A stretch of DNA of 64,000 nt from Sporothrix humicola. Taxonomy: Eukaryota; Ascomycota; Sordariomycetes; Ophiostomatales; Ophiostomataceae. The notes below the pieces were generated by a model that did no database searches, was not told the origin of the DNA, and was given only the letters and a program-made list of their open reading frames with translations. Positions 11,367-21,746 of this stretch are shown in pieces (positions within the stretch are counted from its first letter, which is position 1; the number at the start of each line of letters is the position of its first letter). A program made the position numbers and the translations under genes. The stretch spans positions 122,380 through 186,379 of the forward strand of contig WNYE01000084.1 in assembly GCA_021396245.1 (NCBI GenBank), read 5' to 3'.

Positions 11367-11912
11367 TCACACAAAACACAACACGACTTTATGTGTGCTG
11401 CGCCAGATCGGTGCAACTGCCCAGGGCGATAAAGTGCTATCGGCCAGGCCCTCGGCCCTGATGCCGGCGAGTTTCAGTGCATTGCCGATTGGCAGGAGGT
11501 CAGTGAATGCGCTAATCTGTGTCCCCCATTCACTAATTCGTAATGAAATCGATTCGCCAATTCCGCTAGCAATCAATAAATAGAGACGTAGTTCAACAAT
11601 TTGTCCGCCAAGCAAGCACGCAAAATGATTGATGGAAAGGTAAGAACGGTCAGACAGTTTTTCGACAATTAGTATATCTCCTTTTCCGATTGTCAAGACA
11701 GAAGATGCCGTTGGGAAAGGGTTATTGAATGGGATGGATGTTGGGTAAACTGTGTGTCTCTCATAACCGCTGTAATAATTTCTCCAGCGGTCTGAGATGC
11801 CACTATAAATCTGCCCGAAACAGCGACTGACCACCTGGGCAGCGTCTCGAGCCACTGTCGCACACCCACTGTGCGCATTAGTCGCTAGCACAGTACAGAC
11901 GCCAACTCCCAT
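11367..11912 (-). CDS. Orphan ORF, 181 residues, unrecognised
   Basis: This is an ATG-initiated frame (MGVGVCTVLATNAH...) running to a stop with protein-like composition: few simple repeats, and a mix of hydrophobic and charged stretches such as GKGDILIVEKLSDRS and GQIVELRLYLLIASGIG. Its codon use lacks the strong G/C third-position bias of the sure genes, which argues either for a foreign or decayed origin or for chance. The GDILIVEKL piece distantly recalls the GD-x-L-x-V-x-x-L segment of serine recombinases, but catalytic residues of that family are not seen, so I do not assign a function. It lies alone in the gene-poor interval. Confidence 0.25.
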   Translation of the reverse strand: MGVGVCTVLATNAHSGCATVARDAAQVVSRCFGQIYSGISDRWRNYYSGYERHTVYPTSIPFNNPFPTASSVLTIGKGDILIVEKLSDRSYLSINHFACLLGGQIVELRLYLLIASGIGESISLRISEWGTQISAFTDLLPIGNALKLAGIRAEGLADSTLSPWAVAPIWRSTHKVVLCFV

Positions 11913-14900
11913 TTTCCACTTGATATTATCATGACCCCGACCCTTTGCCCTTTATCGTTTACCTTTACCCTTTGCCATACCCTTGGGGATTTGGATATTG
12001 TCGTCATCATTGTTTCTTTCATTGTCCTTGCAATGCGCCTTTGTCCTCATCTCGGCACTGGCTTCATAATGTCGAAATGAGCTTAGCATAGCCTGTTCCT
12101 CTCTTGTTTGTCTTGCTTTTTTGGAGCGCTTTCTTGCCTCCCTGGATTTCTGGGGTTTGGGGGCTCTTCTTTGCCCCGTTTTGGCACTAAAATGTGTGAT
12201 CACGAGCGCCTTTCCCCCCTCAAAAAGATGCACAAATGCAGACACGGCACAGGTCACCCAGCAGGTCCACAAGACGTCAAGAGAAGAACCAGACACCGCA
12301 AACGACCAGTTGAGCCAGTGTATTGGATGAAATCGAAAGCGTGGGGTTGCCGCCCGGCCGCTCCTGGCTCAGGCTGTGTGTTTGTCTGAGGTTCTTCAGT
12401 CCGTCTTGAGTGAATGACTGGTTGTTCGTCATAGAGGCGCTAGTCTGCCCGAGTACACCGTCACAGTGAAACGCTGCGTCAGATACACGCGGACGCCGCC
12501 CTTTCTATTTTGTCACTCACTCACTTATTCTGGGAAGGAGGTCCCCGCTGTTTTGCGCACTGTAGGACTGCGTTGTGTGTGAATGGTCTGACCCAAGGAT
12601 TGCACCCAGTCGCTCCTGCCAGGGATCTGGCTGATATGCATCAGAAGGCAGGAGAGGAAGGAAGGCATGAATGGTCTGGCTGGACAGTGCCAAGTGTAGA
12701 GTCCTGACCGTGCCTGCCCTTTCTGTGCTTTCATGTGTGTCGGTCTCTCTGACAAAAGACGCCTGCCAAATCCCGTCACTGCCGCTCGCCATCGACATCG
12801 TGTGCAAGCGTGCTTTTGGTGGCTCACGCTGTTTGCATTTCGCAACTTGCGCTAACACGGCACTCCGTATCGTCCTCCGCCATGCACTAGCACGAGCCCA
12901 CTTATCGCCCAGCGCCTCGGGTTGCGTCTCTTCGTCTGTGTCCTGTTGCTCTCTGCCCTCTTTGCCCATTCTCCAGTTGCTTTGTTGGTCTTTCGTGTCG
13001 TCTTGCATTATCAGAGCTTGTGACTGACTCCACCTTCCCGCCAGCGACAGCCGCCGCTTGCTCTTTCCCCATCACGCGCGTGCTCTTTCCCCAAACTCCC
13101 CTATCTCGACTGACAAGCAAACGGACTGCCCTTTTTGTCTTGCTTCTCTTGGTCGCTCCTGCTCTGATTCTTTTTCATCTTTCTTTATCTCCTGTCCCCC
13201 TATTCTCGAGTCCATCTTCGCTTTCGATTCTTCTTTTCTCCTTTTTGTCATCTCTTTTTGTTTTCTCCCTCTCTTTCTCCCATCTTCCACCGACATCGCC
13301 GCCTACGGCTTCATCTCCCCAGCCGTCCTCTATCCTCCTCCGCCCTTCTTGATATTCCTCAGCACCGGCCTCTTCCACGGCTTTCTAGCTCTTCTTCCGG
13401 CACTGTTATCCTACGTTTTCTTCGTCTTTTCGATATTTGCTCTGAGTCATTCGCTTGCACTTGGAAGCAAACCCCTACGATTACCAAACCTACCCTGACT
13501 ACCGTGCTATTCAAATCATCTTTAAACAAAGGCAAGTCAAGTCGAGAACGCCCTTGCAAGTTGCGCCTCCTGCACAGTACGCCCTACAATCAGCAGAAGT
13601 CGCACTGTAAAGAATAAGCACAATTTATCCCTACGCACCGTGCATCACCCTATCTATGCACGGTCTACAGCGCATCTTAGTCCTACTCCTCCACCATCCA
13701 CCGCCACCGCCATCATCCGCCCAGCTGCAGCCAACACCCTCTGACCCTGTCCCCGCCCGCCATCTCGCCCTGCATCCGCCGCCCACTCCTACAGTACAGT
13801 ACCCCTGCCGCCATCTATGACTAACGAGGCGCGACTACTGTCTTGACTCCCATGGATTATGGTGTTATTCCTGGCGTACCTTACTCTTGCAGACTAACAC
13901 CGTGCTTTCTGCCTTTCTACAGGAATCCTTTCTCTTTCTCTCTTTCTTTTTTTATTATCTTTCACCACATCGATCAGTTCATCGTCTTCCTCTCCTCGGC
14001 CATCAAGCATCTCGACCATCTTCGAGCTTCTCCACATCGTAAGAGAGCTCCATGACTTGTGTCGCCTTTCTTGCGTTCCCTTAACGTTCCTCGTCCTCTC
14101 CTCTGCATCACCCCAGCCCCAACCCACCTGCAGCTGGTCACGCTTTTGTGTTCCCAAGCTCGCCTCGCCTCACCATCAACCCGTCCCCCGATTTCTCTCA
14201 AGGCGCACCAGACCCAGACCGTACTCCGTGCAGACCATACACAGTACATAGGTACACACCGCAAGGACTGAGCAACACGGCACCCACCCAGAGAACGAAA
14301 CCGACTCCACTTTGAGTCTCCACCACGGCTCGAAGCAAAAGACGGAGCAAAGTCCACAAGCCAGTGCCAGTCACCCACATCTTGGACCAGGGCCCTGCTT
14401 CTTTTTCGGATCCTCCCCTGTCTGCAGCAGAATCTTGAGCTTGCTTCTGTTGCTTTTATTGCTTTATTGCTTTTCTGCCTGCTCCGTGCAGAACAGGAAC
14501 AGAGCCCCAAGGAAGCTGCCTCCTTGCTACACAGGAGCCTATCGGATGCTCGCCGCCTCATTCGTCCGTCTTGTTTGACTCCCTCGTTTCCTGGGTTTCG
14601 TTTCTTTTCCGAGCTTTGGTTTTCTTTTCCTCTTCTCTTTCCTCTTCTCTTAATTTTTGTTTTCCTACTTTCATCATCTTGATCCATCAGGACTGTTGTC
14701 AACACCATCACCTCCTGCCTTATCCATCGCCTGGTTATCGGTGTTATCGCCCTGTTGTTGCCTATCGACCTTCTGCCAGCCAGCCGCTCTGGACCCCGAA
14801 TTGGTGCCTGCATCTTATCGACCGGGCTTATCTATCTCACCAAAAAAGAGCCATCTATGACTACCAAAGCCCACTAGAGCTCCCCAAACCCCTTGAGCCC

Positions 14901-15036
14901 ATCTGGGCATCGCTCTTCTTCAACCTCCCCACCTCTTCTCTTCCTCCTTCCTCTCGCTCTTCCCTCTCGCCCCTTCCACCCAACACATCGACATTTCACA
15001 CAGAGAGGGTTTCCAACCGCACATCAACCGCCTACC
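11913..15036. promoter_or_regulatory. Long pyrimidine-rich upstream region and leader of ATG1
   Basis: These 3.1 kb precede the ATG1 start. From about 13.0 kb onward the plus strand is dominated by C and T, with repeated TTTTCT/CTTTC patches, and this continues to the ATG, suggesting a long transcribed leader. Around 11940-11990 there is a short run of CCTTT/CCCTTT units. I see no protein gene. Short ORFs at 13020-13500 follow the CT bias and look accidental, though some could act as upstream ORFs. Confidence 0.45.
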
Positions 15037-18000
15037 ATGGCGTCAAGCAACTCACATCGCCGGGGCGGTCGTCCGACGGACGATGACCTCGTTGGCGATT
15101 TCGTCATCGGCGGCGAGATCGGAAAGGGCAGCTTTGCCCAAGTCTTCCTCGGCAAGCATAGGGTAAGTAGATTCGTTTCACGTCCCCTTCTCGTGCCAGA
15201 CTCGACGGTCCTCCCGAGACTGTTTCTGTCCCTCTTTGACGCTTTCTTTGTCGGTCGTCGTTATTCGTTTGTCATTTTCTGTGTGCCTAACTTTTCTTCC
15301 CCCCCTAATCTAGATCTCCGGTGCCGCCGTTGCCGTCAAATCCGTCGATCTCGCTCGCCTCAACAGAAAGTTAAAAGAGAACCTCTATGGGGAAATCAAG
15401 ATACTCAAGAATCTCCGACACCCACACATTGTCGCCCTGCACGACTGCGTCGAAAGCGGCCAACACATCAACCTGATCATGGAGTACTGCGAACTCGGCG
15501 ACCTGTCCATGTTCATCAAGAAGCGCGAAAAGCTCATCACGAACCCCCTCACACACGACATGGCTCGCAAGTACCCGAGCGGCCCAAATACAGGCCTAAA
15601 CGAAGTCCTCACGCGTCATTTCATCAAACAGCTTACGAGTGCCCTCAAGTTCCTCCGCGATGGGAACTTTGTCCACCGCGACGTCAAACCACAAAACCTC
15701 CTCCTCCTTCCATCACAAAACTACCGTGACGCCAACAAGGCCGCTCGCCCCATAATGACTGGTAGCCAGGACTCGTTAATACCGGCAGCCGGCCTGACCT
15801 CCCTGCCCATGCTTAAGTTGGCTGATTTCGGCTTTGCACGCGTCCTGCCATCGACAACCCTCGCAGAAACGCTTTGCGGTTCGCCACTGTACATGGCACC
15901 CGAAATTCTGCGCTACGAACGGTACGATGCCAAGGCAGACCTGTGGTCGGTCGGAACGGTGGTCTACGAGATGGTTTGCGGTCGTCCTCCTTTCCGGGCC
16001 AGTAATCATGTCGAACTTCTGCGTAAGATAGAGGCCGCAGAAGACCTCATTCGATTCCCCCGTGACACCATCGTCAGTGCAGAGATGAAGGCTTTTATTC
16101 GGTCCCTCCTCAAGCGGAACCCTATTGAGCGTCTGAGTTTCGACAACTTCTTCGGCCATGCCATCGTACAGGGTCCCATCCCTGGCCTCGTTGAGGACGA
16201 CCTACCCAAGACTGAACGCCCACGGCCCATGGAGCGTGTTTCTGAGCAACGGCCTGCATCCCGTGACCAGCGTATCACCACAGCACTGCCCTCCACATCG
16301 CCATCATCAGCCCCGCAGGCTAATGATGTAGCCCAGTCGCCTACCACGGCCGTCTCGCCTGGTGAAGGTGCCGTGCGTAGACAATCGTTTAACCGCTACA
16401 TTCCCAAGAACGTCACGACGCCTCCTCAAGAGTCAGACAAGGAGTCTGCTCTTGCTGCTGCAGCTGCCGCCAACATTGCCTCCTCCCCGCGGGATCGGTC
16501 CGGGCTTAGCCGTGCGGATAGCACTGGTCAACGGCCAAGTCAGTCGCCGCGGCACGGCTCACACGACCCGAACGAGGGCCTCGGAATCCGCCGGCCTAGT
16601 GTGCAGCCTTCCACGTCCGCCCCCTCTCGGCCTGCCATGTATGACGAACGCAAGCAGCAACACCGCCTGTCGAACGCATCGATGAAGCAGTACCAGAACC
16701 AAGGTCAGACCCAACAGCAACCACCGCACCCGCACCAAGCCCATGCAGCCTATGATGAGCCTTCACCCACGTCATCCCTCCGCAATGAGCTAACAGTAAA
16801 TGATGTTGGTGATCTTGTAGACGCCCGAAGCAATGCCCGGACCAACGCTCTTGCTGCAGAGCAAGAAAAGGCAGCCCAGGACATCGCCTTTGAACGCGAC
16901 TACGTTCTCGTCGAGAAGAAGCATGTTGAAGTCAACGCTTTTGCCGACGAGATGGCTGCCAACCCGCGCCTTGCTGCGCAGTACCAGACTTCGCCCAAGT
17001 CTGGCCACGCCATTGTTCGTCGCGCCACACAGCAGGGCAATCCGACATCGGCCACGGGCGCCGTCGCCCCAAACTCGTCTCGGGCTATGCAGGTGGCCCA
17101 GGGAGCCGCGTCTCGGCCGTACCATGGTGGCGGTGAGCGCCCGTCATCAATGTCGGCAAGCCCCAACTCGGCGACTTCGTTCATTGCCAAAGCCATCCAC
17201 GACGCCAGTTTCCGCCTCCTCGGTGTCAAGAGCCCTGTCAACCTGATTGGTAAGGGCGCCTCGCCTCCGCAGCTCTACAGCCCGTTCCCCGCCTATCCGA
17301 CGCCGTCTAGCGCACCTACTGCCGGTCTGCTTACTGACGGCCGTATCAGTGGGAGTGACGGTGTTAGTGCCGCGCCAGCGGACAGTGACGCTCGCGTTGC
17401 ACAGTTGATCGAGGACTACGCTACCCGTAGTGATGTCGTTTTTGGTTTTGCCGAAGTCAAGTACAAGCAGCTTGTGCCGCTTGCCCCCTCAGCCGAGCAC
17501 GATCTCAGCGGCGCGCCCGTGTCAGAGAAGCTTCAGGATCCCACCGACGAGGAGGATGAGCTGACGATTGACGCCATTGTCGTCCTGTCTGAGGAGGCTC
17601 TTGTCCTCTATGTCAAGGCCCTCTCGCTCTTGGCCAAGTCGATGGACATTGCCAGCGTGTGGTGGCAGAGCAAGATGCGTGGCGACTCGACCGGAAACGG
17701 TAGCGCCAGCCATCAGTTGTACGTCCGGGAATCGCCAGTGGGCCTACGTGTCAACGCAGCCGTTCAGTGGATCCGGTCGCGGTTCAACGAAGTGCTTGAA
17801 AAGGCCAACTTTGCGCGCGAACGTCTGGTCGAGGTTCAGCGCCGTCTGCCCGAAGATCACCCCAGCCACCCGAGCAACCACAGCCGCGACGACGAGAACA
17901 GCGGTGTTGGCAGCGTTGGCGCTACTGCCGGCTCAGGCACCGACGGTGTGTTCCTGAGTGCCGGTGTCAGTGCCGAAAAGCTCATGTACGACCGCGCTGT

Positions 18001-18373
18001 CGAGATGAGCCGGGCTGCCGCGATCGGCGAGATATCCAATGACGACCTGGTGGGCTGCGAGCTGTCGTACATGACGGCGATCTGCATGCTCGAGGCCGTT
18101 CTCGACGCGGACGACGAACCACTGCGTCGTCGGTCGTCTGCTTCTGGCAAAGACGAAAAGTCGGCCATGCGGGACGACGACAGCAGCGACATCAACATGG
18201 AGGACCAGAAGACGGTCGAGTTCATGATCAACATGATCAAGACACGGCTGAACGCGGTCCGCAAGAAGGCACATCTCATCTCGAGCCACTCCAAGGCGGC
18301 GCAGCGCCAGGATCTCGTCCGTCGGCGCAGCGGTGATGTGACGCCGCGTAGTGTCCCGTCCCATGCATCTTGA
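15037..18373 (+). CDS. ATG1: Autophagy serine/threonine kinase Atg1 (ULK family)
   Basis: Exons are 15037-15162 and 15314-18373 (151-nt intron, GTAAGT...CTAATCTAG), giving 1061 residues. The kinase starts the autophagy cascade at the phagophore assembly site with Atg13 and Atg17. The N-terminal kinase domain (about 20-330) has the glycine loop GEIGKGSFA, VAVK lysine 51, HRDVKPQN with aspartate 165, DFG at 213-215 and MAPE near 236-239. The activation loop reads LAETLCGSPLYMAPEIL, as in other Atg1 proteins. A disordered Ser/Pro/Gln-rich middle follows. The block YVLVEKKHVEVNAFADEM begins at residue 572 and fits the conserved Atg8-interacting motif. The C-terminal 300 residues form the tandem MIT-type helical region that binds Atg13. 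The start is the first in-frame ATG, in an ideal context (ACCATGG). Confidence 0.96.
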
Positions 18374-19589
18374 TCGCCGAATATCGACGACAGTCTTTTC
18401 CGACTACCATATACCCAACTACGACATAAAAAAACAAAGCTAAAACATCAACAAGCTCCAAGGCACACAAAAAGAACCAACCCCAATCTTCAATTTTGGC
18501 GAATTTGCATTTTTCGACTTTTCTTTTCACACGGCGTATAACAAGAGGGGCCTTACATTCAAAAGGGCCCTTGGCCAGTTGTCTCATTACCAGGCGTTTG
18601 TGTTTTTCTCTTTCTTCTTTTCTTTATATCTCCGCCTTCTTGGCCCTTGCTGAGCAGTGCGTCCTTTTTTCTTCTTCTTCGGCCAACTTGTGTTATTCTT
18701 ATACGTTTTCTTTCTCCTTCTTGTTTCTTCTAGCTGTTTGGGCCTTTCTTGACGTGTGTTTATACTTTATACTGTTTGTTATTTGCCATATATTCTTTCT
18801 TTTCACTCAAAGTGGGATCTGGCTGATTTTGGGGCGTTTGCTATTCTCTTCCTAGCCATGATGATATGAATTGCCAAATGGAATTTCTTTTTCTCTTCTT
18901 TCTCAACTCTTCTCTCTCTTTTCGTTCTCTCTTGGTTCATTTGGTGCAAGGTCAAAGGTCGATCATTGGTCAAGTCAAGGCCTTGGGACGGACTCCGTGA
19001 TACGGTAGATCCGGGGCTCGGCAGCATGGGCACAGAGGTCACCACAGGGTCGGACAGTGGGACAACAACGAGGCCGCACAAAGGGAGTTCCTATGATTTC
19101 GATACTGGTCACTTTTTTCATTATTACCGCTGAGTATGTATTATTGCTTTATTGTTTCCAGCATTGTTTGCGTTCTGTCCACTGGACTGGCGCTTGTTTA
19201 CTCAACCAAAAGATTGGCCACAAATTCAAGTTCTTGCAACCGCTGCGAGTTTCTGCTTGCTATTGCTCCCGCATTTCTCCCCTCTACGTTTTGGTTTCTT
19301 CATCTCCTTTCCTGCCTGCGTGTTTGCTAGCACGTTTGCTATTCTTTGACAGAGCGGCATTTTCACAATGGCGTTTGCTGGACAATACTGGAAGTGCTTG
19401 CACAAATACCCTTTTGCAACTCTTTGTAATGGGATTCATACCTAGCATGGCTGTTGAAAGAGAAATATACCCTATTGATCAAACTCATTCACTATTTAAT
19501 GATTTTCAATGTAATCTCCTCTATGCATTGGACGCAGCTATGTCCTTATCCAATTGCGATATATCGACCTTGATTCCCAAAAGACCAAC
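18374..19589. other. Convergent 3' interval
   Basis: This 1.2 kb lies between the ends of ATG1 and the zeta-fold kinase gene. It is T-rich, with CT/TTC simple sequence at 18590-18800, and no supported gene is seen. Confidence 0.5.
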
Positions 19590-20723
19590 CTAACACTCGC
19601 TCTGCAGATGTGCCACCAGTGCATCAGGATTCAGCACGTGGTACGACACCTCTTTCCCATCGACTTCCCTATGATCCGTGACTTCCCCATACTCGGCTGC
19701 CAAAGTGTCCAGTTCAGCGGCCCGGCCCGGGTGGGTCTCCCGAAGACGGACAACATCCGATGCGAACAGTCTCGATTCAACAGCGAGCGGCGAGTTCTCG
19801 GTTGCACCGTTTGTGTTCCAGTGCTTCTTTTCCCGCTCCGTTGACAAGGCACGGCTCACACCTGGCGGTGTCGTCTGCCATTTCCTTGCGTCGCTGTCGT
19901 CACCTTGGACCCAATAGTTTGTGTAAGCCACCTGATTGCCTCGCCTCAGGATCAAGACAGCGTCTGCCAGCGGTGTGCCTGACCCAGCAGATCCTTGTTG
20001 ATCGAGCAGCGTCGCCAGCTCTGCCAGTCCGACATAGCTCTCGTCGTGGATCGGCCGCGGTGTCAGACGGGCCGGCATGGCCTTTTTAGCCGTCGCTTGC
20101 CCAGTTGTCTGCTCTTCCTGCGTCTCCTTCTTTGCATCCAAGAATCGTGCCAGCAGTCCAAGTCGAGACTGTACAGGGTGCGCTGCCAGCAACACCAGGC
20201 ACACCCGGTAGTTTTGCCGGTGGAAAATGCCCGCCATATCCACCACATCCTGCGGGTACCGGCTCGCCGACTCGACGAGGGTCGGCAGCCCGCGCGACGC
20301 CGCGACAGCACACGCTCTTGCCAGCCAGCGGCGCGCATCATGCCCTGTCGCGGCCGATGCTAGCCCGGGGGGGACACGACCTGAGGCGGCATCGGCAACA
20401 AGTCCTGCGTAAGCTGGGTGATACGGCTTGTGCGTGTCGGCGACAAGGTGGCAGTAAGAGGGTCCTCTCTCCGAAGATGCTGATCGCAGCTTGGCTAGAG
20501 CGGCCGCCAGGGCAGGCGCTGCGTGGGACTTGCCGGCGCCCGTCTGGCCGGCCAAAATAATGCAAATGGGTCGGTGGCCTGTCTGATCTGTCGATGGTTC
20601 GGCTGCTGTTAATGACGGTGAGCCATCGCTGGGACTGTCGCCAAACTCGGCGGGCCGGATCTGCTCCTCGAAAATGGCAGCATTGTCGGCGTCGGACAGA
20701 AAGTAGTCGCTCGGTTTTGGCAT
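19590..20723 (-). CDS. Zeta-toxin-fold P-loop kinase (fungal, function unknown)
   Basis: This is an intronless gene of 377 residues. A P-loop, LAGQTGAGKS, lies at 58-66 with lysine 65. It is followed by VADTHKPYHPAY (aspartate 96, HP at 102-103), the position of the zeta-family D...HP substrate-pocket motif. After that come a helix with an RRWLARA segment, LVESASRYP, and VCLVLLAAHPVQSRLGLLARF, the order seen in zeta-toxin/UNAG-kinase domains. Bacterial members phosphorylate UDP-N-acetylglucosamine; fungal relatives are mostly uncharacterised, so substrate and role are unknown here. The C-terminal 120 residues extend beyond the domain. The start is the first true ATG (MPKPSDYFLS); an upstream extension would need a TTG codon. 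No antitoxin-like neighbour is seen. It is convergent with ATG1. Confidence 0.78.
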   Translation of the reverse strand: MPKPSDYFLSDADNAAIFEEQIRPAEFGDSPSDGSPSLTAAEPSTDQTGHRPICIILAGQTGAGKSHAAPALAAALAKLRSASSERGPSYCHLVADTHKPYHPAYAGLVADAASGRVPPGLASAATGHDARRWLARACAVAASRGLPTLVESASRYPQDVVDMAGIFHRQNYRVCLVLLAAHPVQSRLGLLARFLDAKKETQEEQTTGQATAKKAMPARLTPRPIHDESYVGLAELATLLDQQGSAGSGTPLADAVLILRRGNQVAYTNYWVQGDDSDARKWQTTPPGVSRALSTEREKKHWNTNGATENSPLAVESRLFASDVVRLRETHPGRAAELDTLAAEYGEVTDHREVDGKEVSYHVLNPDALVAHLQSEC

Positions 20724-21746
20724 ATTGTCGTCTGTTTTCTTGGCCAACAAGTATCCAAAATGCTCTGGTCCCAAAAGAATGCGATAAAGTAAAGTTGTAG
20801 AGGCGGTAATCAATCATGTTCCGAGCCGTGTCGAGAACTAAAAACGTGGTAGCGACGGCTGCAACGGCACGGAATTATTGTCTCTAATTGAAAACGGTGT
20901 TCTCTTTGTTAGACTGTCCCGTGTCTTGAATTGACACATGGATTGATATTTTCGATTTCATTCTCATTGACACATTTCTCTCCCTCGCTTCATTTCAGCT
21001 GTCCATAAAGAGTATCATGAAGCAGCCACAATGCAAGCCTCATTTTATAAGCTTGTGGTTTTCACATTAAGAGCAAATCTAGAGATAAACATGGTCGGAA
21101 GTTTGAAGTCGCATAATATATTAAATGTTCGTGAGATAAAATCAAGTAACGCCAAATAGTCCGCTAAACATAAGAAAGCACATGTAAATAAACATGAGTG
21201 TGTGTAAGCACGCTTTGTATAATGATCAAAATTATTGTCAAAAAGACCTTCGCCTCGCGCGGCAGTGATCTTGGCTGCGCAATCGTCCGTCTCCCAGGCA
21301 CCTCGACAGCACATGCTGGAGGGCATCAAAATGGGATGGTGAAATTTGGGGGCGTGGGATGCTATCGTATGTGACGTAAAGTGTGGGTGGTAGCCATGCC
21401 AGTCGGCTGGAGGGCAGTCTTTTGGAGAAATCCTCAAGTTGCTCAGCCCGATATTCTTGGGTACACACCCTCTTGTCATTCGCCGACTGTAAATGCCGGC
21501 CAAGAAACGTGCAGCTTTTTGCACACTTTCTTGACGACCTAGTGATGCATGTCTCACCGGGCTCTGGCTGTGCACTGCACACTGCAGTCGCTCTGCCTCA
21601 GCCTCTGTCGCGAGCTGGCAATTTGACATCGCATTGGCCCAGCCCTTTCACATGCAAGACTGGAAGTCGACTGAATACTTTGCTTGCTGTTCAAAGAAAA
21701 AGAACTCGCTGTAAGATCATAACGTCGTAACATCTGAATGGGCGCC
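20724..21746. other. Intergenic region upstream of the zeta-fold kinase
   Basis: This 1 kb spacer holds the promoter of the zeta-fold kinase gene and the 3' end of the phosphatase gene. It is AT-rich near 21000-21240, and I see nothing else supportable. Confidence 0.5.

Noticed and set aside
20724..20813. 30-residue N-terminal extension of the zeta-fold kinase
   Set aside because: It would begin at a TTG codon; the first ATG gives a natural N-terminus in good context.
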